In this document: in pieces, positions 25,924-33,363 of the stretch
Layout of the letters: the number at the start of each line of letters is the position of its first letter
Position numbering within the stretch: position 1 is the stretch's first letter
Assembly (NCBI RefSeq): GCF_003113895.1
Contig: NZ_BDUD01000001.1
Span: 5,469,828-5,511,435 of the forward strand
Direction of reading: 5' to 3'
Length of the DNA: 41,608 nt
Source: Nostoc commune NIES-4072
GTDB taxonomy: Bacteria; Cyanobacteriota; Cyanobacteriia; Cyanobacteriales; Nostocaceae
Made by a program: the position numbers and the translations under genes
Notes under the pieces: generated by a model
What the model was told of the DNA's origin: nothing
Database searches by the model: none
The model's input: only the letters and a program-made list of their open reading frames with translations

Positions 25924-26112
25924 ATATACCTCTACTGTTAAAACCATTTGGCGTTTTTGCTCTTTATCCGCTACTAACTCCCAAACATCGGTTCTAACTT
26001 CCTGTATGGGTTTCTTTTTAGTTCTTGCTTTACTCATTGGCTTTGTCTCGACCTTGACAAAGATATACTACCAAGCTCCTGTTTAATTGTCAATATAGTT
26101 ATTGAATTAGTT

Positions 26113-26538
26113 ATGGATAATGATATCAAGCTAAAAACCCGTTCTAACAGTGCTTTTAGACTCATCTATCATTTAGTTCTGGTAACTAAATTCCGTCGCA
26201 AATCTTTAACGGCGGAAATACTCACCAGGATGAAATCAATCATCAATGAATTACTGTTTAAATGGGAATGTGAGTTAATTGAGTTTGGTGGAGAAGCAGA
26301 TCATCTGCATCTGTTGATTGAGACTCATCCCAGTGTTGACTTATCTAAATTAGTAAATAATATAAAAACTGTAACTTCTCGGAAGTTACGCTCTGAATTT
26401 TCTCAACATCTAAAAAAGTTTTATTGGGCAGAAAAACCTCAGTTTTGGTCTGGTTCTTATGCGTTAATTAGTGTTGGCGCACAAGCACCACTGGATAAAC
26501 TTATAGAATATGTGCACAACCAAGAGAAACCAGAATGA
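26113..26538 (+). CDS. tnpA: IS200/IS605 transposase TnpA (Y1, HUH)
   Basis: A 141-residue single-domain Y1 transposase that cuts and joins single-stranded DNA at the ends of IS200/IS605 elements. Visible: AFRLIYHLVLVTKFRRK at the N-terminus, the HUH motif HLHLL (His64, His66), and the catalytic tyrosine in LIEYVHNQ (Tyr133) followed by the QEKPE end. Length and motifs are complete, so it may still mobilise the element in cis. It is divergent from tnpB with 75 bases between the starts. The stop is about 80 bases from the left end of the element, where the 11-bp hairpin at 26574-26601 lies. Confidence 0.93.
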   Translation: MDNDIKLKTRSNSAFRLIYHLVLVTKFRRKSLTAEILTRMKSIINELLFKWECELIEFGGEADHLHLLIETHPSVDLSKLVNNIKTVTSRKLRSEFSQHLKKFYWAEKPQFWSGSYALISVGAQAPLDKLIEYVHNQEKPE

Positions 26539-26573
26539 ATCGTTGCGGGAGCATTTTATACTGGTTTCCCTAA

Positions 26574-26601
26574 CCCTACCTAAAACGAAGTTTAGGTAGG
26601 G
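26574..26601. repeat. Subterminal hairpin, left end of the IS200/IS605 element
   Basis: Perfect 11-bp stem CCCTACCTAAA (26574-26584) / TTTAGGTAGGG (26591-26601), loop ACGAAG. Its sequence differs from the hairpin at the other end. It lies 16 bases inside the inferred boundary. Confidence 0.7.
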
Positions 26602-26608
26602 ACTGCGC

Positions 26609-26962
26609 TCAACATTTTTGTTCAATCATCCGGGCAACGACTTTATCAACTAAGTCTGCTACTCCCCGACGCTGGAACCTCGGACTGACTCCCAACCATA
26701 AAATGTAACCGTAAGTCCAGGATGCTTTGGTAATGATGGTTCCCAAAATGAATCCTGCTAATTCTCCATCTGTTTCGGCCACAAGACAGTATTCGGGATC
26801 GGTGTTGTAAAGTCCAATCACCTCCCATTCGTCCCAGGTGCGGTATAAATAAGGATATAAATCGCTGGTAAATAACCCTTCTCCCAAGTGGTAAATGGGA
26901 GCAATGTCATCAATTCCTAATTCGCGGACATAAATCGCTTCAGTTTCGTCAAAGCTTGACAT
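26609..26962 (-). pseudogene. N-terminal part of the split GNAT acetyltransferase
   Basis: The 117 codons encode the first two thirds of a GNAT domain: YVRELGIDDIAPIYHLGE, LYPYLYRTWDEWEVIGLY, YCLVAETDGELAGFILG, YGYILWLGVSPRFQRRGVAD with the acetyl-CoA binding Q/R-R-x-G-x-A loop, and DKVVARMIEQ. The gene's sequence ends at 26618; the last codons (KC and stop) come from the inserted element. The missing last third is found at 24375-24653 and rejoins without a gap (RMIEQ-DGARFM), so one IS200/IS605 insertion split a working gene. A truncated protein lacking the last strands would probably be unstable. Confidence 0.85.
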
Positions 26963-27027
26963 AAATTTAGAAGTTGTAATTTCTTTATACCCTTATTGGA
27001 TTTTACAAACATCCTCTAATCTATCAA

Positions 27028-27195
27028 GTCGTGTTGAGGTACTTCAAAGTCGTGTTGAGGTACTTCAAAGTCGTGTTGAGGTACTCCAAAGTCGTGTTGA
27101 GGTACTCCAAAGTCGTGTTGAGGTACTTCAAAGTCGTGTTGAGGTACTTCAAAGTTGTTTTGAGGTACTCCAAAGTTGTTTTGAGGTACTTCAAA
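27028..27195. repeat. 21-bp minisatellite, eight copies
   Basis: Eight contiguous 21-bp units of the form GTCGTGTTGAGGTACTTCAA plus A. Units 3, 4 and 7 have TCC instead of TTC; units 7 and 8 begin GTTGTTTTG. Open in several frames (LRYFKVV on plus, LEYLNTT on minus) without a plausible gene. It lies upstream of the split GNAT gene and downstream of the nuclease gene. Same period as the array at 7977 but unrelated sequence. The flanks (26963-27027 and 27196-27309) hold no gene; a GGCTACGCCTACGC fragment of the interspersed repeats lies at 27234. Confidence 0.9.
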
Positions 27196-27309
27196 CTTTG
27201 TCGCACTGCGATCAAGTACACAGCACAGGTGCGGGCTACGCCTACGCTTGACTATTAAAACAGTCGCTACACCAGTTTTATTTTTTAGCCTTAACCCAAG
27301 CGTATTGCT

Positions 27310-28140
27310 CTAAAGTATAGGGTTTAGTGAGACTTCTTGAATGCTATCAAAATGTGTTAACGAATCTTTCACTGGTTCTTCAGTAACTTGTGTGCGTGGT
27401 TTACCGCCGTAGGCATCGCACCTTTTAGCAAACTGACAATAATCACAGGTTTTGCTACCCTCGACAACTTGAGGAAACTGCTGGTTATTTTGGTAATTTT
27501 CCAGCCAAATAGTTAACTGGCTTAATAGTTGATTAAGTTTCTTTGCTATTTGTGTATGTTGAACAGTATTGTAATTAAATTTAATATTTTGTGGTTTTCC
27601 TTCAGATTGGACAAACCAGTAAGTCATCGAAATATTTTCTGGCAAATAGTCGCTAGTTTCTGCCAATACATATAGATAAAGCCGTGTTTGCCAGTTGGAT
27701 TCTAACTTGCGTTTATTGGGTGGTTTAGGATAAGTTTTCCAGTCGAGAATTTGCGCTTGTTGGTTATCTGCAATTAATAAATCATAGACAACCGTCAGCA
27801 AATAATCCTGAACTTGCAGAGTTCGGTAGTGTTCACTCTCACGGAAAGTTTGATTATCAGATGCAGGCGTTAAAATTTCTGGGGCTGCATCAGCAAAAGC
27901 TAGCATCCAGCTTTGCAGTTTAGCATCTGCTTGCAGGAAACTATCAATTGGCAGACCCATTTCTCGCTGCTGCATTAACAAGTGAAAGCGACTACCCAAA
28001 GTTTGGCGTTCTTCTTGTTCTGGATTTGAGGGCGAATTGAGTTGTTCTAGGTAAGTGTGTTGGAATTTACGCGGACAAGTTTCTAGTAAGTTAAGTTGTC
28101 CTTGAGACAGTCGCAGTAGTTGAATGGGAGTTGACAGCAT
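27310..28140 (-). CDS. Stand-alone PD-(D/E)XK nuclease with probable Fe-S cluster (RecB/Cas4-like)
   Basis: A 276-residue protein of the PDDEXK_1 type. The N-terminus LSQGQLNLLETCPRKFQHTYL is the classical first motif with a cysteine. LGSRFHLLMQQREMG contains the catalytic-region histidine helix; a strand VVYDLLIADNQQAQILDWKTY gives the active-site Asp and D-x-K; WQTRLYLYVL is the conserved Q-x-x-x-Y helix. The C-terminus KTCDYCQFAKRC gives three more cysteines, so with Cys22 it can bind a 4Fe-4S cluster as in Cas4 and AddB. No cas genes, CRISPR or helicase are adjacent. Likely a DNA repair or processing nuclease; the exact role is unknown. Cyanobacterial homologues are usually also single-domain. 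Confidence 0.82.
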   Translation of the reverse strand: MLSTPIQLLRLSQGQLNLLETCPRKFQHTYLEQLNSPSNPEQEERQTLGSRFHLLMQQREMGLPIDSFLQADAKLQSWMLAFADAAPEILTPASDNQTFRESEHYRTLQVQDYLLTVVYDLLIADNQQAQILDWKTYPKPPNKRKLESNWQTRLYLYVLAETSDYLPENISMTYWFVQSEGKPQNIKFNYNTVQHTQIAKKLNQLLSQLTIWLENYQNNQQFPQVVEGSKTCDYCQFAKRCDAYGGKPRTQVTEEPVKDSLTHFDSIQEVSLNPIL

Positions 28141-28159
28141 TCTTCTATTTTAGCTTGAA

Positions 28160-28390
28160 CAGCAAGAAGCCTCACACTTACCGCGAAGCGGAAGTGTTGA
28201 GACGGCAGTTGCTTTAAGTCGGCAGAGCCGCCCAACGCACTGCCTCATGAATTGCGCGTGAGTTGACGACAGTTCTGTGACCCAGATGTAAGTCGGAGTA
28301 AGGGAGGACGCAAGAAATCCACTACTGCGCTTTCTGTTGGACAGGAAGCCTATACTGACTCTCGTTGAGTCAGTGTAGGTAGTTCACAAG
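28160..28390 (+). repeat. Orphan hairpin-rich segment, possibly an IS200/IS605 right end or PATE
   Basis: Non-coding. CACTTACCGC and GCGGAAGTGT form a hairpin near 28175-28197; several G/C-rich stems follow (GGCAGAGCCGCC region). It ends in a 13-bp stem CCTATACTGACTC (28349-28361) / GAGTCAGTGTAGG (28367-28379) with one G.U pair, then TAGTTCAC. This layout resembles the guide-RNA/right-end region of IS200/IS605 elements, but no tnpB is next to it. The resemblance is from memory, not a search. Confidence 0.35.
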
Positions 28391-28422
28391 CAAATTCTAA
28401 TCTGCAACTCACCTTTGGCAGG

Positions 28423-28476
28423 CTATCTGTAAAAAACAGTTATTTTTTACTGTCTTCACAGATAGTTCTCGTGTCT
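28423..28476 (-). terminator. Terminator of the small membrane protein operon
   Basis: In minus orientation ACTATCTGTGAAGACAGT is followed by AAAAAATA, ACTGT and TTTTTT, then ACAGATAG, giving a nested hairpin with a T-run. It starts directly after the stop at 28478. Confidence 0.6.
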
Positions 28477-28477
28477 G

Positions 28478-28702
28478 CTATTTCAACTCATCCTTATCTA
28501 CATCATCCTGGTTATTGGAATATTTAGTTTTTCCTTGGGACTTGATTGAGCCAAAGCTGTAGGCCATAGCTATTTTAACTATGTCAAAATATGCTGGGTG
28601 ATTAGCTTTGTTAACGATCGCCAAAGAGATTGACCCTGCCACTAAGATCACTAAAAGCGGCGAAAGTGCTTCTCCCCCAGAGGAGTTACTGTTGTTTGAC
28701 AT
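28478..28702 (-). CDS. Small single-membrane-segment protein, unknown function
   Basis: A 74-residue protein. The frame is open to 28837, but ATG 28702 has AGGAG with seven bases of spacing and starts a compact protein: a Ser/Asn/Gly-rich start (SNNSNSSGGEAL), one hydrophobic segment SPLLVILVAGSISLAIV, then a basic/polar tail ending in acidic residues (NNQDDVDKDELK). I do not recognise the family. It follows the other small membrane gene on the same strand after 115 bases and is closed by a terminator, so the two are probably co-transcribed. Confidence 0.6.
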   Translation of the reverse strand: MSNNSNSSGGEALSPLLVILVAGSISLAIVNKANHPAYFDIVKIAMAYSFGSIKSQGKTKYSNNQDDVDKDELK

Positions 28703-28817
28703 GATATAATCTCCTAGTGATAAGTCTTGGGCTAATTTGCACTTAACCCAAGAAAGTTGATTAAACTTCACTACGAACCTAAAATTGCAATCTTGGTACT
28801 GATGATTGGATGAGGAA

Positions 28818-29057
28818 TCAACTCCAAGACTCGACAATCATGGCGATCGCAAATAGACAAAACAGAGATACTGCTATCCTCACAAAGAGTATCCATAAAC
28901 TTGTGGATAACAGCATCCCAGCTATTGAGGCAGCGCCAAAAACGTGAGACAATACAAGAGCGATCGCCAAACCAAGCAGCGTCAGCAGAAAATACTTGAG
29001 TCCCTGACAAAACCACTTGAATAGTAGATTTTCATCATTTTTGTGATTGATTTTCAT
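28818..29057 (-). CDS. Small two-membrane-segment protein, unknown function
   Basis: A 79-residue protein with a polar start (KINHKNDENLLFKWF) and two hydrophobic segments (LKYFLLTLLGLAIALVLSHV and LWILFVRIAVSLFCLFAIAM) joined by a short loop with small residues (FGAASIAGMLL), ending ESWS. AGGA lies eight bases before the ATG. No family recognised. It is the first gene of a probable two-gene unit with the 74-residue protein downstream. Size and hydrophobicity would fit a holin-like, toxin-like or transport-accessory peptide, but nothing decides between them. Confidence 0.6.
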   Translation of the reverse strand: MKINHKNDENLLFKWFCQGLKYFLLTLLGLAIALVLSHVFGAASIAGMLLSTSLWILFVRIAVSLFCLFAIAMIVESWS

Positions 29058-29636
29058 ACTTTTTGTCCTGTTTTGATTGAATCTAAGCAGCAGTTAGGGC
29101 TACCTCGACTGTCCTAAAAAAGGAGTCAATAATTGCGTTGCTTTGAGCTAGTCAACGCACGTAGTAGTCCTACCAAACCTGAATCAAGTTTGAATACCAA
29201 TAACAGTGGCTTTGGTATTTACAAATGGTGAAAGTAAATTTTTAGTGAATTGCAAAGCTAATTTTGAATGAAATTAAAGTTAGGTGCTTAATGCTCGTGA
29301 TGATGCTGAACTCGCACTACGCGCATCAACCCCTAAAATGCAATTCCTACAGACTTTGAATGCTTGTCTTTTTCAAAATCGATTAAGATTCCAGCCTTTG
29401 CCTTTGCCTTTACCTCACTAAGTTTGAGTAATTCAACCGTAAACTTACTAAATTATTTGAGTTACCTGCGTAAAACTCACTATAAAGGTAACTTAGTTAC
29501 TTGTCAAGTAAAACTGAGAAAATTGAAGTACTGACTTAACAACGCATTTTTATCACCAGAAAATAGTTCAAGCGTCACTCTGGACACATTAACTCCTCAC
29601 CTAGTGAGGTAGTATTGGAGTGTAGTTTGTCTTGAT
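29058..29636. other. Divergent intergenic region upstream of the STAND-WD40 gene
   Basis: No gene seen in 579 bases. It must hold promoters for the small membrane genes (minus) and the STAND gene (plus). Dyads: GTAACTTAGTTAC at 29488-29500 (perfect 6-bp arms around T) and CCTCAC-CTA-GTGAGG at 29595-29609 (perfect 6-bp arms), the latter about 30 bases before the STAND start. GAGTTACCTGCGTAAAACTC at about 29459-29478 is a looser dyad. Confidence 0.45.
29595..29609. promoter_or_regulatory. Candidate operator before the STAND-WD40 gene
   Basis: CCTCAC-CTA-GTGAGG, a perfect 6-bp inverted repeat with a 3-bp spacer, 33 bases upstream of the ATG at 29643. Position and symmetry fit a repressor or activator site. 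That the HTH domain of the protein itself binds it is only a guess. Confidence 0.35.
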
Positions 29637-29642
29637 GTGAGT

Positions 29643-32600
29643 ATGAGTGAGATTTCCGAAGACTTTCTTTTGGCTTTAGCCCAAGAACGGAGTGTGTCTA
29701 GCAGTGAGCTAGAGGTGTTGTTATATGCCGTTCAAGACAAATCGCCAAATGCGATCGCCAAAGAATTGGGTATCAGCGCCGAGGCAGTACGCAAAAGATT
29801 GAGCGAGGTTTATAAGAAATTCCAAGTTAGTGGCAGTGGCCCTGGGAAGCTCACCAAGTTACAGCAAGTTATTGAAAGTGAGTATCGTGCATCTTCAGTT
29901 ACGATGAAACCCATTGTCAACAATCACCAAGATTGGGGCGAAGCACCTAGTATTCGTGATGTCTTCTATGGAAGGGAAGCAGAACTGTCTAAGCTCAAGA
30001 AGTGGATTGTTGATGATAGCTGCCGATTAGTAGCACTATTAGGCATGGGAGGAATTGGCAAAACCACTTTGTCTGTGAAGCTATCAGACGAGGTTCAGGA
30101 TAATTTTGAGTACTTTATTTGGCGAAGTCTCCGCAATGCTCCACCCATCCAAGAGATGTTAGCGAACCTGATTCTATTTGTATCTGATAAGAAGGAAACC
30201 GATTTACCAAAAACTGTAGACGGTCGAGTTACACTGCTAATTAATTATTTAAGAGAGCGTCGAAGTCTTTTGGTACTGGATAATGCCGAGACGATTATGC
30301 AAGGAGGGGATGCTTGCGGCAAGGATTTCGCCTTAGCGGTGGGGCATTATAGAGAAGGATATGAGGGTTATGGCGAGTTGCTCAGACGGGTGGGAGAAGA
30401 ACCTCATATTAGTTGCTTAGTGTTAACTTCTCGAGAAAAACCAAAAGAATTTGCACCTCTAGAAGGAGAAGCATCACCAGTCAGAACGCTATCATTACCT
30501 GGCTTGGGAAAAATAGAAGGACGAGAAGTTCTCAAAGATAAAGGCTTGTTTGGATCAGATCAAGAATGGGCAAAGCTAGTAAGGCATTATTCAGGCAACC
30601 CCTTGGCATTAAAACTAGTTTCTGAGCCGATTCGTGAGTTATTTGGCGGTGATATCGCTGCCTTTTTAAATGAAGGTGAGATAATTTTTGGTGACACCCG
30701 TAATTTATTAGATCAGCAGTTTGAGCGTTTGTCAGAGCTAGAGAAAGAAGTTATGTACTGGCTGGCCATTAAGCGTGAGTTTGTTTCCCTAGAGGAGTTG
30801 TTAAATGATATTGTGCGACCAATGCCAAAAAGGCGGTTACTGGAGGCTTTAGAATCGCTAAGACGGCGATCGCTAATAGAGAACAGTACTGCACTATTCA
30901 CACTTCAACCTGTAGTTATGGAGTACATGACTGAGGTATTGATTGAAAAGGTTAGTCAAGAAATTACAACGGGTGAAACTGCACTATTCATGAGTCATGC
31001 TCTAATTGAAGCCACTGCGAAAGATTATATTAGAAATACTCAAATCAACTTTATACTTAAGCCAGTTTTAGATAGGTTGAAAAGTAGTTTTAGAATTCCT
31101 GCAAATATTGAGTACAAGCTAAAAGAATTTTTATTGAAACTACCAAAAAAACTTCTGCCGGAAGCAGGATATGCAGTTGGAAACGTTTTGAATCTACTTT
31201 GTCAACTACAAATTGATTTGAGCAACTATGACTTTTCTCATCTGACTGTTTGGCAAGCTTACTTACAAGATGTAAATTTGCATCATGTAAATTTTGCTGG
31301 CTCCGACTTAGCTAAATCTGTTTTTGCTGAAACCTTGGGTAGTATTTCGTCGGTGGCATTTAGCCCTGATGGAAAACTTCTGGCTATAGCAAGTGTTGAT
31401 GGTAAAACTTACTTATGGCAAGTTGTAGATGGAGATGGTAAATCACTTTTGACCTTGACAGGACATATCAGCCCAGTATGGTCAGTTGCTTTTAGTCCCG
31501 ATGGTCAAATGGCTAGTGGCAGTGACGACCAAACGGTGAAATTATGGGACATCCATGATGGAAAATGCCTCCAAACCTTGCAAGAGCATAGCGATCGGGT
31601 ACGGTCAGTTGCCTTCAGTCCCGATGGTCAAACTTTGGCTAGTGGCAGTGAAGATCAAACGGTAAAATTATGGGATGTTCGTAATGGGAAGTGCCTCCAA
31701 ACCTTGCAAGGGCATACCAATTGGGTATGGTCAGTTGCTTTTAGTCCCGATGGTCAAACTCTGGCTAGCAGCAGTGACGACCAAACGGTGAAATTATGGG
31801 ATGTTCGTAATGGGAAATGCCTCCAAACCTTACAGGGTCATACTAATTGGGTGCGATCGGTTGCCTTTAGTCCCGATGGTCAAACTCTGGCTAGCGGCAG
31901 TGACGACCAAACGGTGAAGTTATGGGATATCCGTAACCAGAAGTGCCTGCAAACTTTGCAAGGGCATAGCAGCCGAGTATGGTCAGTTGCTTTTAGTCCC
32001 GATGGTCAAACTCTGGCTAGCGGCAGTGACGACCAAACGGTGAAGTTATGGGAATGGGATGTCCGTAACGCTAAGTGTCTCAAAACTTTGCAGGGGAATA
32101 CTAATCGGGTATGGTCAGTCGCTTTTAGCCTTGAGGGACACATCTTGGCCAGTGGCAGTGACGACCAAACGGTGAAATTATGGGACATCCGTAATGGGAA
32201 GTGCCTCCAAACTTTGCAAGGGCATACCAATTGGGTTCGGTCAGTTGCTTTTAGTGCCGATGGTCAAACTCTGGCTAGTGGCAGTGAAGATAAAACGGTG
32301 AAGTTATGGGATGTTCGTAATGGGAAGTGCTTCCAAACTTTGTCAGGGCACACCAGTCGAGTATGGTCAGTTGCTTTCAGTCCCGATGGTCAAACTTTAG
32401 CTAGTGGCAGTGACGACCAAATAGTGAAATTATGGAATGTCTCTAATGGGAAATGCCTCCAAACTTTGTTAGGGCATACCAGTCGAGTATGGTCAGTTGC
32501 TTTTAGTCCCGATGGTCAAACTTTAGCTAGTGGCAGTGAAGATCAAACGGTGAAGTTATGGGATGTCTCTAATGGGAAGTGCCTTCAAATTTTGCAAGGG

Positions 32601-33086
32601 CATACTAATTGGGTATGGTCAGTTGCTTTCAGTCCTGACGGCCACACTTTAGCTAGCGCCAGTGAAGACCAAACAGTGAAATTATGGGATGTTCGTAATG
32701 GGAAATGCCTGCAAACTTTGCAAGGATATACCAATCGGGTACGGTCAGTTGCTTTTAGTCCTGATGGTCAAATTCTGGCTAGCGCCAGTGAAGACCAAAC
32801 GGTGAAGTTATGGGATGTCCGTGATGGAAAGTGCCTTAAAACCTTACAAGGGCATACTCATTGGGTATGGTCAGTTGCTTTTAGTCCTAATGGTCAAACT
32901 CTGGCTAGTGGTAGCCAAGATGAAACGATTAGGCTTTGGGATGTATTGACGGGTGAGTGCCTAAAAACACTGCGATCGCCAAGACCCTACGAAGGAATGA
33001 ATATCACAGGAGTTACAGGGTTAACCGCAGCGCAGTTAATGACGCTAAAAGCTTTAGGCGCGGTGGAAGATGGAGAGCAAAAATAA
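29643..33086 (+). CDS. STAND NTPase: HTH - NB-ARC - WD40 (13 blades)
   Basis: A 1147-residue multidomain protein. N-terminus (about 18-60): a sigma-factor/LuxR-like helix-turn-helix segment, [20 protein letters not shown] and [20 protein letters not shown]. Residues ~105-440: NB-ARC/STAND ATPase with [17 protein letters not shown], Walker [13 protein letters not shown], Walker [19 protein letters not shown] and [10 protein letters not shown] helical linker with pentapeptide-like [18 protein letters not shown] follows. From about residue 565 to 1110 there are 13 WD40 units ([24 protein letters not shown]). STAND proteins act as ATP-switched signal sensors, with repeats recognising the trigger; many serve in defence or cell-death pathways (Kaur, Burroughs, Iyer and Aravind). 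A GTG at 29637 is an alternative start; GGAG at 29617 is far from both. Confidence 0.92.
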   Translation: MSEISEDFLLALAQERSVSSSELEVLLYAVQDKSPNAIAKELGISAEAVRKRLSEVYKKFQVSGSGPGKLTKLQQVIESEYRASSVTMKPIVNNHQDWGEAPSIRDVFYGREAELSKLKKWIVDDSCRLVALLGMGGIGKTTLSVKLSDEVQDNFEYFIWRSLRNAPPIQEMLANLILFVSDKKETDLPKTVDGRVTLLINYLRERRSLLVLDNAETIMQGGDACGKDFALAVGHYREGYEGYGELLRRVGEEPHISCLVLTSREKPKEFAPLEGEASPVRTLSLPGLGKIEGREVLKDKGLFGSDQEWAKLVRHYSGNPLALKLVSEPIRELFGGDIAAFLNEGEIIFGDTRNLLDQQFERLSELEKEVMYWLAIKREFVSLEELLNDIVRPMPKRRLLEALESLRRRSLIENSTALFTLQPVVMEYMTEVLIEKVSQEITTGETALFMSHALIEATAKDYIRNTQINFILKPVLDRLKSSFRIPANIEYKLKEFLLKLPKKLLPEAGYAVGNVLNLLCQLQIDLSNYDFSHLTVWQAYLQDVNLHHVNFAGSDLAKSVFAETLGSISSVAFSPDGKLLAIASVDGKTYLWQVVDGDGKSLLTLTGHISPVWSVAFSPDGQMASGSDDQTVKLWDIHDGKCLQTLQEHSDRVRSVAFSPDGQTLASGSEDQTVKLWDVRNGKCLQTLQGHTNWVWSVAFSPDGQTLASSSDDQTVKLWDVRNGKCLQTLQGHTNWVRSVAFSPDGQTLASGSDDQTVKLWDIRNQKCLQTLQGHSSRVWSVAFSPDGQTLASGSDDQTVKLWEWDVRNAKCLKTLQGNTNRVWSVAFSLEGHILASGSDDQTVKLWDIRNGKCLQTLQGHTNWVRSVAFSADGQTLASGSEDKTVKLWDVRNGKCFQTLSGHTSRVWSVAFSPDGQTLASGSDDQIVKLWNVSNGKCLQTLLGHTSRVWSVAFSPDGQTLASGSEDQTVKLWDVSNGKCLQILQGHTNWVWSVAFSPDGHTLASASEDQTVKLWDVRNGKCLQTLQGYTNRVRSVAFSPDGQILASASEDQTVKLWDVRDGKCLKTLQGHTHWVWSVAFSPNGQTLASGSQDETIRLWDVLTGECLKTLRSPRPYEGMNITGVTGLTAAQLMTLKALGAVEDGEQK
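31350..32975 (+). repeat. Near-identical 126-bp WD40 blade repeats
   Basis: GTCAGTTGCTTTTAGTCCCG and relatives recur every 126 bp (for example starting at 31605, 31731, 31983, 32493). One interval is 132 bp because of a 6-bp duplication (GAATGG) giving LWEWDV in blade 6, and one is 123 bp because blade 2 lacks a codon (GQMAS). Neighbouring units are often more than 90% identical at nucleotide level, including third codon positions, which indicates recent amplification or gene conversion. Confidence 0.9.
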
Positions 33087-33136
33087 AAGGTAAAAGAATG
33101 AATTTTGCCTTTTTACTTCATCCTTTTACCTTTTTT
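33085..33136. terminator. Bidirectional terminator between convergent genes
   Basis: AAAAGGTAAAAG (33085-33096) pairs perfectly with CTTTTACCTTTT (33123-33134); TT follows on plus and a T-rich stretch follows on minus. It overlaps the STAND stop codon and lies 14 bases from the stop of the minus-strand gene at 33150. Confidence 0.7.
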
Positions 33137-33149
33137 ATGTACCTGATGC

Positions 33150-33353
33150 TTATTTCATGTTAGCCCTTGCGTCCTTCACTGCGGCGAAAAAAAATAATCC
33201 TGTGAGTGGAATGCTCAATGCCAGGATAATCGCCGTGGCTGTGAAACCAAAATCTGGTCGTCCGTAACTGAGTTCAAAAATCGAACCGACAGCCGCGATC
33301 GCACTTACACAAGAACCACCCAGAAATAAACCGCTTTTTGGAGTTAAATACAC
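33150..33353 (-). CDS. Small conserved-type membrane protein
   Basis: A 67-residue protein starting at a GTG with AGGGGG six bases upstream. Two hydrophobic segments (GLFLGGSCVSAIAAVGSIF and ATAIILALSIPLTGLFFFAA) and a short charged tail (VKDARANMK). It follows def by only 10 bases, so it is almost certainly co-transcribed with it. I recognise the general look of a small cyanobacterial membrane protein but no named family. The close link to def may be only transcriptional. Confidence 0.7.
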   Translation of the reverse strand: MYLTPKSGLFLGGSCVSAIAAVGSIFELSYGRPDFGFTATAIILALSIPLTGLFFFAAVKDARANMK

Positions 33354-33363
33354 AACTAGCCCC

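Larger units (their letters stand above)
24703..26037 (-). pseudogene. tnpB: Decayed tnpB, zinc-finger-less type, with nested insertions
   Basis: Pieces in order on the minus strand: N-terminus SKARTKKKPIQEVRTDVWEL (from 26037); a MITE-like insertion (25800-25923); LTATCKTYPALYKGQQVKYG to IQVKRHG, then an in-frame TGA (about 25654) and SRHLIDGNQ; the RuvC part SVDMGINNAATVSIVG (Asp), VIVFENLSGW (Glu), NPKYTSAYAFDGSGKVRRS; a heptamer-plus-hairpin insertion (24919-25020) bringing a stop; then NYSLAVFKNDKQYNADLSAS (Asp) and the C-terminus. The three RuvC acidic residues survive. Where many TnpB proteins carry CxxC zinc-finger cysteines, this copy has AYAFDGSGKV and none, a subtype I recall from cyanobacteria. 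TnpB is a guide-RNA-directed nuclease related to Cas12; this copy cannot be made as one protein. Confidence 0.85.
24654..26617 (-). mobile_element. IS200/IS605-type element inserted in a GNAT gene
   Basis: About 1.96 kb with divergent tnpA (plus) and decayed tnpB (minus). Subterminal hairpins mark both ends: CCCCAACTA/TAGTTGGGG at 24663-24693 on the tnpB side and CCCTACCTAAA/TTTAGGTAGGG at 26574-26601 on the tnpA side. There is no target duplication, as expected for this family. Boundaries come from rejoining the GNAT codons (ATTGAACAA with GATGGGG); two A residues at the junction leave them uncertain by one or two bases. In tnpB orientation the right end reads TTCAA, like the TCAA cleavage site of IS608 (family knowledge). 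Confidence 0.85.

Noticed and set aside
27024..27258. Open frames with LRYFKVV or LEYLNTT heptapeptides
   Set aside because: By-products of the second 21-bp minisatellite, for the same reasons.
27310..28140. Calling the nuclease cas4
   Set aside because: The motifs fit the broader PD-(D/E)XK/Fe-S group, but there is no CRISPR context, so the specific name is not supported.
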